A DNA stretch of 64,000 bases, from contig DVDT01000069.1 in assembly GCA_015296085.1 (NCBI GenBank), positions 1 to 64,000 of the forward strand, in the 5' to 3' direction. Made by a program: the position numbers and the translations under genes. This document shows, in pieces, positions 1 through 9,334 of the stretch; within the stretch, counting starts at the first letter, position 1, and the number at the start of each line of letters is the position of its first letter. Origin of the DNA: Trichormus sp. M33_DOE_039 (GTDB lineage: Bacteria > Cyanobacteriota > Cyanobacteriia > Cyanobacteriales > Nostocaceae). Below the pieces are notes generated by a model. That model worked only from the letters and a program-made list of their open reading frames with translations. It was not told the origin of the DNA and searched no databases.

Positions 1-150
1 TGGAAGTCCCTAAAAGCCGGCGTTGCTGAATCATGGGATGATTACGACCAATTGAAAATTCGTTTTCAATTGTTTCAACCGCCAATTCATCCCACATTTA
101 TGCAGATCCAAAATTTGCGGTCGGAATGGAAACTTCCGATCGCAGATTAG
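1..150 (+). CDS. C-terminal end of an unidentified protein (partial)
   Basis: Reading frame 1 is open from the first base of the window to a TAG at 148-150 and gives 49 codons ending in WKLPIAD. The composition (W, D, Q and hydrophobic residues, no low complexity) looks like real coding sequence, and the stop lies 18 bp before the convergent DUF928 gene. The N-terminus is outside the window and I do not recognise the family from this tail. It might belong to the CHASE2/DUF928 neighbourhood, but that is only a guess from position. Confidence 0.55.
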   Translation, partial: WKSLKAGVAESWDDYDQLKIRFQLFQPPIHPTFMQIQNLRSEWKLPIAD

Positions 151-168
151 TTAAAAGCTCACTGATAC

Positions 169-993
169 TCAATTGGTGTTGGATGTGGTTGTAGCATTGA
201 GTGAGACTATGGGACGATTGGCGATCGCACTTAAACCAGCCGAATTCATTAAGTCTACCCAATCACGAATTAGGGTAAAGTCGCTAGGTTTTTCAGCCCG
301 TAAATCAGCTAAGGTTTTTAATGTATCGTGCCAATAGCCGTTTTCTGCATAGATAAATACTCGTTGCTTCGGTGTCGATGTCTGCAATTGGGTGACTAGT
401 GCGGCTGTTGGTTGTACCCGTTCTATCCAACCACTGGCGACGGGATCACCACTGCGATCGCCGCCATTGGGATCGCATAGTAAAGAAAATCTCCACCGAT
501 ATTTTTTACCCACTTCTAAGCCAGGAAAATCAGCAGGTAGGGTGTAACTCATAATGCCGTTGTTAGCTTTGAAAGGCAAAGTTTTTTCTAAAAGGATTTC
601 GTCTCCGGCTTCATTTCGTAGTAAAAAAGCGGCCTGTTGAGCGGAAGTTTCCGGTACATTGACAAAGAATGTCGGGCGATCGCTCAAGGTTAATTCAACA
701 GGAATTTCTGTGGCTGACATCCCTGTGGGTTTGACTGGTAAAACTGCACCGATGGCTTGGGGTGTACATTGACCGCGCGCTGCTCCTGCTTCGAGATTAC
801 GAGAACCGCGAATTCCCGGTACTTTAAACCTTAACAGGGAACGACGGCGGGGGGTAAATCTAGGGCGGGGATTTTGGGAAATCAGATGTGAGTTATTGAT
901 TGTTGGTGTAGCGATGGCTGCTGCTGTAGTCAATAACACTTCTGTAGATAAAGTTAAACCTAGTGTGATTAATAGTAGGGTCTTTTTTAGCAT
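169..993 (-). CDS. DUF928 domain-containing secreted protein
   Basis: This 274-residue protein starts with a typical signal sequence (MLKK, then a hydrophobic stretch to about residue 30, then an NSHLISQNPRPRF region), so it is probably exported. The rest matches the cyanobacterial DUF928 family as I know it: a basic arginine-rich segment, a beta-rich central part (PTFFVNVPET, YRWRFSLLCDPNGGDRSGDP) and an alpha-helical tail (GYWHDTLKTLADLRAEKPSD). DUF928 genes commonly sit next to CHASE2 and CHAT genes in cyanobacteria, as here, but no molecular function is established. It is transcribed divergently from the CHASE2 gene across a 331-bp spacer, which suggests linked regulation. Confidence 0.85.
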   Translation of the reverse strand: MLKKTLLLITLGLTLSTEVLLTTAAAIATPTINNSHLISQNPRPRFTPRRRSLLRFKVPGIRGSRNLEAGAARGQCTPQAIGAVLPVKPTGMSATEIPVELTLSDRPTFFVNVPETSAQQAAFLLRNEAGDEILLEKTLPFKANNGIMSYTLPADFPGLEVGKKYRWRFSLLCDPNGGDRSGDPVASGWIERVQPTAALVTQLQTSTPKQRVFIYAENGYWHDTLKTLADLRAEKPSDFTLIRDWVDLMNSAGLSAIANRPIVSLNATTTSNTN

Positions 994-1324
994 AATTTTT
1001 TGATGATAGTCAGATTAAAAAACAGCTTGCTAGGTCAAGTTACTTCCTCAAGCTGTTAAAGATTTCCTGCGTTTTATTAACAACAATTACTTACTAGTGA
1101 CACTATCATTACTTCTAAAGTTCCGAAATTGCGGTTACTTCAGTAGATATACCATAAAAACTTTCGGTAATTTAGCAAAAAGCAGCAGAATAAATGTTAT
1201 AAAATTACCCAAATCTGGAAAGTTAAGTAGTTAACATTACTTAAACTCTTCATCTCTAGCAATTATCTGCTCCCATCCCCATTGATTCACACCCTAACTA
1301 TTAGGTTCAGGAGATCCGCACGCC
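994..1324. promoter_or_regulatory. Divergent intergenic region, DUF928 / CHASE2
   Basis: This 331-bp AT-rich spacer separates two divergent start codons and must hold both promoters. I see no clear operator or long inverted repeat. An AGGAG at 1309-1313 lies 11 bases before the CHASE2 ATG and is the likely ribosome binding site. No ORF here looks coding. Confidence 0.45.
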
Positions 1325-3028
1325 ATGACTAATCTCAAACCAAAACTCTCTGGTTTCCCGCAAGCCATTTTGACCTTTGGGAGTACGGTATTGCTGACAA
1401 GTTTAGCGATTACTGGGGTAGTTTTGGGATTGCGAGGCTTAGGTAGTTTGGAGGGAATGGAATTAGGGGCGTTTGATCAATTAATGCGATCGCGTCCTGA
1501 TGAGGGTGTAGATAATCGGTTTTTGGTTGTGGGTGTGAATGATGCAGATATCCAAACTCGCAAAGAGTACCCAATAGAAGATGGCACATTAGCCCAGTTG
1601 TTAGCAAAATTAGAGGCGCAAGCACCACGAGTCATTGGCATAGATATTTTAAGGGATGTGAAGCAGGGTAGTGCAGTTGGAAGAGCCGAATTAGTGAAGT
1701 TGTTAACAGATAGCGAAAACATTGTTGCTGTCTGTGCTATCAGTAAGGCTGATTCACCCGGTATTCCCGCCGCCCCAGGTATTCCTGAAGAACGGGTGGG
1801 AGTGGCAGATTTCCCCGTAGATCCAGGTGGGACTGTGCGCCAGGGAATGATCCTGACGATTCCCCAAGCCTCGAAACTACCAGTACCGAATGAACATATT
1901 TGCAATTACGTCAGTGCGGAAAATCAACTACCGTCTCTAAGTTTTCAAGTCGCCACACGTTACTTAGCAGAAAGTGGTATTGAACCAGAACAAACCCAGT
2001 CCGGTGAAATCAAATTCCGGGACACAGTTCTCAAACGCTTAACCCCGAATGCTGGTGGTTATCACAAGGTTGATACCGGTGATTATCAAATGTTGTTAAA
2101 TTACCGTTCTGGGAAAAATCCCGTTGCCCAGGTATCCCTGAGTGATGTATTAAGCGATAAAGTTGATCCAGCTTTGATCAAAGACAAAATAGTGCTGATT
2201 GGTTATACCGCCGCCATTGTGAAAGATACCTTTTACACACCTTATAGTGCAGGTGCAGCCGATAGCCAAAAAATGCCGGGGGTAGTAGTTCACGCCCAAA
2301 ATGCTAGTCAAATATTAAGCGCAGTTCTAGATAAACGACCATTATTTTGGCACTGGAATGAAGTACAGGAAGGCTTGTGGGTGTTTGCTTGGTCATTGGT
2401 AGGGGGCTTTTTAGCGTGGCGAATTCGCAAACCCTGGTTATTAATTTTAGGTGGTGGGGTCGCGATCGCCATTTTACTCGGTGGTACTTATGCCATCTTT
2501 CTCAAAGCTGGATGGATACCTTTAGTTCCACCAGCGTTAGGACTCTTAGCCACGGCTGCTGGTGTAGTATTGATAGATAGATACGCGGCTACAATCGTCA
2601 AGACAGTGAAAGGATTCTTAAAAATCAATATCGATATTGACGAAGAAAAAAAGGATGAAGAGGTAGCTGCAATTACCGAAAGCGACTATTTTTTGGAATT
2701 ACAACAAAAAGCCAAGGATTTGCGAGTTAGAGATCACACACAGACATCTGGTACTGTGGAAAATTCACCAATTCCAAATCTGCGTCCTCCAGAAACTTTG
2801 CAACCAATCTCAACCACAAAATCTGAATCAACGTCAACAATTCTAGATGTTGATTACTTACAGCAAGTGCGCGATCGCCGCAACAAACGCAATTCATCAG
2901 AAAATAGTGATGATGCTAATCATGACTCAGAAAAACTAACACCCACCCCTGTAGAAGAACAAGCAGACATAGATTACTGGCAACAATTACAAAGTCGAGG
3001 TAAAAAACTGAGAGAAAATAAAAAATAA
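1325..3028 (+). CDS. CHASE2 domain membrane protein
   Basis: This 567-residue protein has an N-terminal membrane helix (about residues 15-38), an extracytoplasmic CHASE2 sensor domain (about 45-330; motifs GAFDQLMRSRP, VIGIDILRD, LLNYRSG, DKIVLIGYTA) and two or three membrane helices at about 345-425. CHASE2 is an extracellular sensor domain usually joined to a kinase, cyclase or other output domain. Here there is no enzyme domain. The cytoplasmic tail (about 430-567) is polar and probably disordered, with three similar short motifs beginning D-Y-aromatic/Leu at residues 454, 510 and 550. The next two plus-strand genes (winged-helix-like, MinD-like) are candidates to read this tail. The start is supported by AGGAG at 1309-1313. 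Confidence 0.88.
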   Translation: MTNLKPKLSGFPQAILTFGSTVLLTSLAITGVVLGLRGLGSLEGMELGAFDQLMRSRPDEGVDNRFLVVGVNDADIQTRKEYPIEDGTLAQLLAKLEAQAPRVIGIDILRDVKQGSAVGRAELVKLLTDSENIVAVCAISKADSPGIPAAPGIPEERVGVADFPVDPGGTVRQGMILTIPQASKLPVPNEHICNYVSAENQLPSLSFQVATRYLAESGIEPEQTQSGEIKFRDTVLKRLTPNAGGYHKVDTGDYQMLLNYRSGKNPVAQVSLSDVLSDKVDPALIKDKIVLIGYTAAIVKDTFYTPYSAGAADSQKMPGVVVHAQNASQILSAVLDKRPLFWHWNEVQEGLWVFAWSLVGGFLAWRIRKPWLLILGGGVAIAILLGGTYAIFLKAGWIPLVPPALGLLATAAGVVLIDRYAATIVKTVKGFLKINIDIDEEKKDEEVAAITESDYFLELQQKAKDLRVRDHTQTSGTVENSPIPNLRPPETLQPISTTKSESTSTILDVDYLQQVRDRRNKRNSSENSDDANHDSEKLTPTPVEEQADIDYWQQLQSRGKKLRENKK

Positions 3029-3129
3029 GGTTTTAGGGGTGTAGAGGAAAAGTATTTTTTGCATATTTTATTAGTACATAAATGCGCTAGTCAGAGGCTG
3101 AGTGTAAATCTTGAAACAGAAGATTAACC

Positions 3130-3432
3130 ATGAGTAATTCAGATTTTGAAGCATTACCACCCCAGAAGGACATAATTGATTTGACGCATTTACCTGATGA
3201 ACAGCGTCAATTAGTCAACTGGATAATTCGCCAACAAAAAGTTACTTTATCTGATATAGTCAACAATCAAAATATTTCTGAGCAATTAGCACAACAGTAT
3301 ATTGAAAATTTAATCTCTCACGGATTTATCCGAGTTGTTAAGGAAGAAGAGGCCATTTACTATCAACCTCACTTTGCTAGTCCCAAGAAAAGTCGGCTTC
3401 CTCAACATATCTGGGATAAATTAGAAACGTAA
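3130..3432 (+). CDS. Small winged-helix-like protein of unknown function
   Basis: This 100-residue soluble protein has no signal or membrane helix. Residues about 25-85 read like a small helix-turn-helix or winged helix: VNWIIRQQKVTLSDI, then ISEQLAQQYIENLISHGFIRVV, then a beta-wing-like EEAIYYQP. The middle helix resembles the recognition helix of a wHTH. It lies 101 bp after the CHASE2 gene and 151 bp before a MinD/ParA-like gene on the same strand. ParA-type ATPases often have a small DNA-binding or adaptor partner encoded beside them, so it may be the partner of that ATPase or of the CHASE2 tail. DNA binding is inferred only from this fold impression. Confidence 0.65.
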   Translation: MSNSDFEALPPQKDIIDLTHLPDEQRQLVNWIIRQQKVTLSDIVNNQNISEQLAQQYIENLISHGFIRVVKEEEAIYYQPHFASPKKSRLPQHIWDKLET

Positions 3433-3583
3433 ATCTTCCCCTGCTTACCCTGCGCCATTTCCTAGAAGTTCTTTGATTTTGAACTTTTTAGGCGCAAGCC
3501 TTTGCTACCCAGGCGTAAGCCTAGCCGTAGGCTATGAATGAATTTTGAATTGATTTGTCCCAGTCCCCAATCTCTCAATCATC

Positions 3584-4348
3584 ATGTCTAAAATTGTTTC
3601 CATTCACTCATTTCGGGGTGGCACAGGTAAATCAAATTCCACTGCTAATTTAGCAGGAATTGTTGCACGTTATGGTTATCGAGTCGGTATTGTTGATACT
3701 GATATTCAATCTCCAGGTATTCATGTCCTATTTGGTTTTGATGAACAGAAAATGAAATACTCCCTCAATGATTATCTTTGGGGAAACTGTTCTATTGAAG
3801 AGACAGCTTATGATGTTACCTCAGTTTTGCAAAAAAATGTGGGAAAAAATAGTAAGGTTTACTTAATTCCCTCCAGTATAAAAGCAAAAGATATTACCAA
3901 AGTTTTACGAGAAGGATTCGATTTTAATTTACTCAATGATGGCTTTCAAGACTTACTGACTGCTTTAAATTTAGATTATTTATTTATTGATACGCACCCA
4001 GGTTTAAATGAGGAGACATTACTTTCTATTGCTATTTCTGATATTTTAGTGTTGATTCTCAGACCCGATCGCCAGGATTTTCAAGGTACAGCAGTTACAG
4101 TGGATGTAGCCCGTAAATTAGAAGTACCGAAAATGTTACTTTTAATTAATAAAGCCTTGCCAGCATTAGATTTTGATGCTTTGCGCCAACAAGTAGAAAA
4201 GACATATAATGCCCCTGTAGCCGGCATTTTACCTCTATCAGAAGAGTTGATTCAATTAGCTAGTAGCGATTTATTTTGTTTACGAAATCCAGATCATCCC
4301 TTTAGTCAAGTAATGGATAAAGTAGCGCAGATGATTATGAAAAACTGA
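3584..4348 (+). CDS. MinD/ParA family P-loop ATPase
   Basis: This 254-residue protein has a deviant Walker A at residues 10-18 (FRGGTGKSN), the switch I/Walker A' motif VDTDIQSPG at 37-45 and a Walker B-like FIDTHPGL at 134-141. These are the marks of the MinD/ParA/Mrp class of dimerising ATPases. The signature lysine of the class (KGGxGK) is replaced by Arg11, while the catalytic P-loop Lys16 is kept. There is no visible C-terminal amphipathic membrane-targeting helix like that of MinD; the end is MDKVAQMIMKN. I therefore would not call it the cell-division MinD. It is co-directional with the CHASE2 and winged-helix-like genes and ends 22 bp before the convergent CHAT fusion gene. It probably acts as a nucleotide-dependent switch or positioning protein in this block. 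Confidence 0.85.
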   Translation: MSKIVSIHSFRGGTGKSNSTANLAGIVARYGYRVGIVDTDIQSPGIHVLFGFDEQKMKYSLNDYLWGNCSIEETAYDVTSVLQKNVGKNSKVYLIPSSIKAKDITKVLREGFDFNLLNDGFQDLLTALNLDYLFIDTHPGLNEETLLSIAISDILVLILRPDRQDFQGTAVTVDVARKLEVPKMLLLINKALPALDFDALRQQVEKTYNAPVAGILPLSEELIQLASSDLFCLRNPDHPFSQVMDKVAQMIMKN

Positions 4349-4370
4349 GGGAGAAAGTCAGTTCTGCTAA

Positions 4371-7300
4371 TTACCAAGGATTCCCAATCATGGTAAATGC
4401 AGACCAAAAATAAGGATGGCGGATATCTTTATCGCCTAGTTTGGCGAGGTCTGGTGGTAAAGTGACCTCCCCTCTAGTAGTTTCTAACCTACCGTTTTCT
4501 AACCGGATCTCACCTTTGAGGGCTGCCACTTGGGCTTGGCGGAGGGCTTCGGCTTTGATGGGGGCAATTTTTAGGCGATCGTAAAATTCACTAATAAAAC
4601 CCAATGTACCCTCATCGGAGACATACCACAAACTGGCTAAGGCTGACTTAGCACCAGCTTGCACAGCAAAACCAGCAAAGCCTAACTCGGCTTCTTCATC
4701 TCCGAGGGCAGTACGACAAGCACTCAATACTACTAACTCTACAGGTGGGTTATTCCAACCGAGTTGACGAATTTGATCCATTCGTAATTGCGTATCCCAC
4801 AGTTGAATGTAGGAGTTACTGGGCGCACCGGGCCTAAATTCGCCGTGGGTGGCTAGATGGATAATCCCAAAGGGTGTTTGTTGGCGTTGGGTTTGGAGAT
4901 TTTTCAGGGTAAAGGCTTCGTTGAGGAAGGATTTACCTGGCCACAGACGGGGGGTGATGGTTTTCAGTTCTGTGGGTACGGCTGGTAAAGGTTGTTGGTT
5001 GGTGAATTTAGATGCACCCATACTTAAGACTTGGGCTTTTCTCACATCTACATATCGGGTATCGGTAAGGCTAAGACTCGGTATTAAGCCGACGCTATAT
5101 TTTTCTACTAGATATTGTTTGCCATCATAGAGGGCGGCGACAGGTAGCGATCGCAGTCCCTTATCCATGATAAATACTAGGTTTTGTATGCCATATGCTT
5201 GTAATTCGCTGTCGATGGGTTGAATTAGCAAGTCATGTAGTTGTTTGGCGGAGTCTATATAATCTTTCCGTAATGTCGTATCTGTGACACGACTTTTAAA
5301 AATGCGGGCGACTGCTAAAATTTGCGATCGCGTGATTGGTATAACTTTGCGAACTGGTGTCCCTTTGGCTGTGACTACTAGTAATTCTAGGCGATCGTCT
5401 GGAGATTCGATATTTAGGGCTTTCGTGCGTGTTTCTTGATTGGGATTAGTAGAAATCTGCGATACAAAACTAACGTAAATTAACGCAGGTTTCACACCTG
5501 TAGCACTTTCAATGTCTTGTAAGATATTTTGAGCTGTATTTGTGTTGATAATTCTGGGGAGAGTGGGTCTACCTAAGTATTGTTGGATTTCATTCGTTAC
5601 CTTTTCATCAATTTCTGGAACGATTTTATCGGCTATAACTTTTGGGATGACGGTAGTAGGGATAACGGGTGAAATTTTTTCTAAAATTGTGGGGTTAGGA
5701 GAATCATCTGGAATTCTGAGAGTTGGTGTTGGTGTCGGTGTTGGTGTTGGTGTCGGTGGTGGTGTTGGTGGTGTTGGAGTAACTTGAATAGTAATATCTT
5801 GCGGGGATGAGAAGGAAACGCGATCGCTAGCTGTAATACTAAAAGCCGTAATATTGCCAGTCGTATCAGTTGGTGGGGTGTATACTAAAACCGTATTTCC
5901 ATCTAGGGTTGTCCCTGCGGTAACTTCTGTCCCATCTTCCAATGCTAAACTCCCAGCTTTGATTTCTGTCAAAGTTATCGTGAGATTATCTTGATTGACA
6001 TCATTTTGAGTAACATTTAAATCACTAAAACTAAATGTCACCGATTGATTTTCTTGAGTTGTAGGAGTATTACTATTTGCTGTTAAAGTAGGTGGGCTGT
6101 TAATAGATATAATCGTAATATCATTGGGAGTATCACTAGCAGTTCCACCATTTTCTAAAACTGGAAATGTATTAACTGTTGAATTTGGTGTGATTTGAGA
6201 AGTGCCTGTATTTATATTTCCTACCAGTCCATTTTGACTAGCATCACCAACTATAAATGGTACATTATCAGCACCACCATCATGTTGAATTGTGACGCTA
6301 CCTGATGTTGTATCTCCAGCCGTATAGATAGTATCACCTGTGATTTGTCCATAACGCAAAATTTCGTCTAATCCCTTGACAACTCCATTAGCTAGGATAT
6401 TGACATTACCTGCTTCACCAATACTAAAGCCAGAACCAAAATAACTAGCGTTGGTATCAATACTGTCAAAAGTAATGTTTTTTCCGGCATTTAAATCCAC
6501 ACTTCCACCCACAAAAGCACCGTAAGCACTAAAAGCAAAAGCATCAATCTTCCCAGTGATAATATTTCCCGTTGCACTGATGTTGACTGCGCCAGCATTA
6601 GTCTGAATATCAGAACCCAAAGAGGTACTATTTGATGATGTATCAATATCACCTGTAAAAACATTACCTCCTGCTAAGATAGTAACTTTTCCACCTGTTA
6701 CATTAACAAAGGTATCACTTTGAGCAGAAGAGTTAATATTACCTGTGACAATATTTCCGGGAGTTTGAATATCTACTAAACCAGCGATAGAATTATCACC
6801 TTCAGAGGGAACATCAGCAAAAGAATCAATATTACCTGTTTGAATATCACCACTCAATGATTGTAAAATTACTCTTCCAGCAATACCAAAAATAGGATTA
6901 CTCGTATCAATATTTTCTACTCTAATAGTTGCTGGTGTGGATGATGTTCCTGTAGTACTAAAAGTAGTTCCAGATTCTACTGCATTAGGAGGAATATTAG
7001 CCGTTGCTTCTAATATACTTAACCCTGCTCTTAAAATTAAAGCAGGTTCGGTGGCTAAAATAAATTCATCTGACGATGGCGAACAAGATCCATACGGACA
7101 AAGGGTAAAATCTGGATCAGTAATTTTAATATTACCAGCAGTGATACTACCTGTAGATTCTACTTTTAAAGCTGGGCCGACATAATCGCCGAAAGTCACA
7201 TCACCATTGGCACTAATAATTGGGTCATAAAGACTGATAAAATTACTCCGATTACCTTGATTATTGATAATTGAAAATTTGCCCCCACTGGCAAAGTGAG

Positions 7301-9131
7301 TATCCAGAGAAATTTTCCCATTACTAATTAATGTTAAGTTCCCACCGCTAATAAAACTTGTCCGATTTAAATGACTAATGGCTAAAATATCAATACTTTC
7401 ATTCCCTTGCAATAGTAGATTATTGCCTGCAACTACAGCAACATTATGCGCAGCACTATCACGGACTATTACAGAATTATTCGCTAATAAATTTAAGTTT
7501 CCAATGGTAGTAATTTTACTTTCTGGTAATATCAAATTTTGGCTGGCTTGCAGATTAACTGTGCTAGCATTGGCGTGTTTTACTACCACATCACCACGAT
7601 TAACTGGCAAACCAGAACCAGCTAATTCCACTTCACCACTATTATTAACTATTAATTGTGTTGCATGATTACCACCACCGCCAGTCAATAGGTTGGCGAG
7701 GGAATTGCTTGAACTATTGTTAATAGTCGATGTAGGAAGAATTTCTAAACTTAAGAGATTTCCCGGAATGCTTAGACGTACTAAACTAGAACCTGGAACA
7801 GCAGAGACATTAATATTACCACCTGGTGCAGAAAGTTGCCCAGTACTGACGACAGTACCACCTAATAACGTTAAGTTGCTACCTTGGGAAACAGCAAGAT
7901 TAGCTGCATTAAAAATTGCACTCGGTGAGTTTGTATCAAAGACAAAGCTATTAGGTGTGCCGATGATTACAGCGTAATTGTTCCAGCCATTTACATTCAA
8001 ATAATTATTACTGAAACCTATGCGGTTAGCAGTGGTAGCTGTAAATGATGCTGGGACGTTTAAAGTTGCATGAGTACCAAAAATAATTCCATTGGGATTG
8101 ATTAAATATAAGTTAGAGTTACCACCAGTCACTTTAATTAAGCCGTTAATATATGAAGCGTCACCACCAGTGATACGTCCTAAAATATTTTGAATTGACG
8201 GCTGTGATAAGAAGTTAGCTGTTTGGTTAGCATCTAAACCAAACTGTGAGAAACTATGAAAAAGATTGGCGCGATCGCTACTCAGACTCCCGCCACTAAT
8301 ATCAATATTATTCCCTTGATTATTAATAACAGTACCAGTACCATCATTAGCTGGTGTAATTAATTCTGCTTGGGCAATACTAGGAAATAATCCCAATAAT
8401 AAACAAGCACTAACTAAACTAGTTTTTTTAACTTGAAATTTACGTCGTTGTCGCGCTTTTTTTACAGCTTGATGAGCAAATTTAGCCTGTAAAGGCGCAT
8501 ATTTTTTTGATAAATTTTCCGTATGCTTGCGATAATAATATAGTGGTTGAAAAATATGTTTTACTTGACTTACTTCTGCCAAACGCAAACATAAATCATA
8601 GTCTTCCACATATTGCAAAGATTCGTCTATTCCCCCGACTGAATCAAACACTTCCCGACGTATCAATCGGAAGTGAAACGTCATAAACTTATTTAACAGT
8701 TCTTCTCGACTATAGGGAATTAAGCAACGATAACCATAGCCTAAAATATGATTATGCGCATCAATATCTAAATAGTCGGTGTACACCCAACCAATATCAG
8801 ATTGTGCATCTAACACCGCAGATGTTTCTTGTAATGCAGTTGGTGCTAACAAATCATCACTATCTACCCAACCAATATACTTACCACGAGTTTGGGAGAT
8901 CGCAGCTTTGAGAGCTTTGGTTGTTCCCTGATTGGCAGATTCTACCACCCGCACCCGATGATCAAGTTGTTCATACTCACGAGCAATGGCTGCGGAGTGA
9001 TCAGTAGATCCATCATCCCAAATTAGCAGTTCAAAATCTGACCGAGTTTGACCTAAAACACTGGCAATAGCAGCACCAAGATAAGACTCCCGATTATAAA
9101 CAGGAATAACAATAGAAATTACTGGATTCAT
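4371..9131 (-). CDS. Glycosyltransferase family 2 / two-partner-secretion haemagglutinin / CHAT domain fusion
   Basis: The frame encodes about 1586 residues from the ATG at 9131 (MNPVISIVIPVYN, a canonical GT2 start). The same frame runs on to a TTG at 9239, but those 36 extra residues do not look like GT2. Order of parts: GT2 domain (1 to about 225; DDGSTD at 39-44, DSDD at 90-93); basic stretch; an internal signal sequence (about 232-255, ending SIAQA); a TPS/haemagglutination-activity domain with NPNG at 345-348; long beta-helix-type repeats; a cadherin-like segment; a Thr-Pro linker (about 1116-1140); and a C-terminal CHAT domain (about 1260-1586). The CHAT caspase-like dyad is intact (His1429 in LATHGEF, Cys1472 in LSACRTA). 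TPS proteins normally start with their signal peptide. I find no ATG, GTG or TTG at the start of the signal region, so the haemagglutinin part depends on translation through GT2. No FhaC/TpsB transporter gene is in the window. Confidence 0.85.
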   Translation of the reverse strand: MNPVISIVIPVYNRESYLGAAIASVLGQTRSDFELLIWDDGSTDHSAAIAREYEQLDHRVRVVESANQGTTKALKAAISQTRGKYIGWVDSDDLLAPTALQETSAVLDAQSDIGWVYTDYLDIDAHNHILGYGYRCLIPYSREELLNKFMTFHFRLIRREVFDSVGGIDESLQYVEDYDLCLRLAEVSQVKHIFQPLYYYRKHTENLSKKYAPLQAKFAHQAVKKARQRRKFQVKKTSLVSACLLLGLFPSIAQAELITPANDGTGTVINNQGNNIDISGGSLSSDRANLFHSFSQFGLDANQTANFLSQPSIQNILGRITGGDASYINGLIKVTGGNSNLYLINPNGIIFGTHATLNVPASFTATTANRIGFSNNYLNVNGWNNYAVIIGTPNSFVFDTNSPSAIFNAANLAVSQGSNLTLLGGTVVSTGQLSAPGGNINVSAVPGSSLVRLSIPGNLLSLEILPTSTINNSSSNSLANLLTGGGGNHATQLIVNNSGEVELAGSGLPVNRGDVVVKHANASTVNLQASQNLILPESKITTIGNLNLLANNSVIVRDSAAHNVAVVAGNNLLLQGNESIDILAISHLNRTSFISGGNLTLISNGKISLDTHFASGGKFSIINNQGNRSNFISLYDPIISANGDVTFGDYVGPALKVESTGSITAGNIKITDPDFTLCPYGSCSPSSDEFILATEPALILRAGLSILEATANIPPNAVESGTTFSTTGTSSTPATIRVENIDTSNPIFGIAGRVILQSLSGDIQTGNIDSFADVPSEGDNSIAGLVDIQTPGNIVTGNINSSAQSDTFVNVTGGKVTILAGGNVFTGDIDTSSNSTSLGSDIQTNAGAVNISATGNIITGKIDAFAFSAYGAFVGGSVDLNAGKNITFDSIDTNASYFGSGFSIGEAGNVNILANGVVKGLDEILRYGQITGDTIYTAGDTTSGSVTIQHDGGADNVPFIVGDASQNGLVGNINTGTSQITPNSTVNTFPVLENGGTASDTPNDITIISINSPPTLTANSNTPTTQENQSVTFSFSDLNVTQNDVNQDNLTITLTEIKAGSLALEDGTEVTAGTTLDGNTVLVYTPPTDTTGNITAFSITASDRVSFSSPQDITIQVTPTPPTPPPTPTPTPTPTPTLRIPDDSPNPTILEKISPVIPTTVIPKVIADKIVPEIDEKVTNEIQQYLGRPTLPRIINTNTAQNILQDIESATGVKPALIYVSFVSQISTNPNQETRTKALNIESPDDRLELLVVTAKGTPVRKVIPITRSQILAVARIFKSRVTDTTLRKDYIDSAKQLHDLLIQPIDSELQAYGIQNLVFIMDKGLRSLPVAALYDGKQYLVEKYSVGLIPSLSLTDTRYVDVRKAQVLSMGASKFTNQQPLPAVPTELKTITPRLWPGKSFLNEAFTLKNLQTQRQQTPFGIIHLATHGEFRPGAPSNSYIQLWDTQLRMDQIRQLGWNNPPVELVVLSACRTALGDEEAELGFAGFAVQAGAKSALASLWYVSDEGTLGFISEFYDRLKIAPIKAEALRQAQVAALKGEIRLENGRLETTRGEVTLPPDLAKLGDKDIRHPYFWSAFTMIGNPW
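5721..5780 (-). repeat. GGTGTT/GGTGTC microsatellite coding for the Thr-Pro linker
   Basis: About 60 bp are built almost only of GGTGTT, GGTGTC and GGTGGT units. On the minus strand they read as alternating Thr-Pro codons in the linker before the CHAT domain of the fusion protein. Unit length is a multiple of three, so copy-number change by slippage would lengthen or shorten the linker without breaking the frame. Confidence 0.8.
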
Positions 9132-9334
9132 AAATTTTGAGCAAAATTTTTTGTATACTCGGTCATGATACTTGGCTGCATTCTGCCATGCTCTAGCCTG
9201 ATTAATATTTGATGTTTGCAAATGTTTGCATACCGTCAATCAGTCCCTGAATTTTGCTATATTGCTATTCATATTGCTAGGAAATCCTCTAATTGTTAAA
9301 AAACTTAATTAAATTTAAATTTTCATAATTTGCT

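Noticed and set aside
3584..4348. Cell-division MinD
   Set aside because: No MinC or MinE beside it, no clear C-terminal membrane-targeting helix, and the signature lysine is changed.
4371..9239. TTG at 9239 as the true start of the GT2-CHAT fusion
   Set aside because: The 36 extra residues are unlike GT2 enzymes, and an ATG at 9131 begins exactly where the GT2 fold begins.
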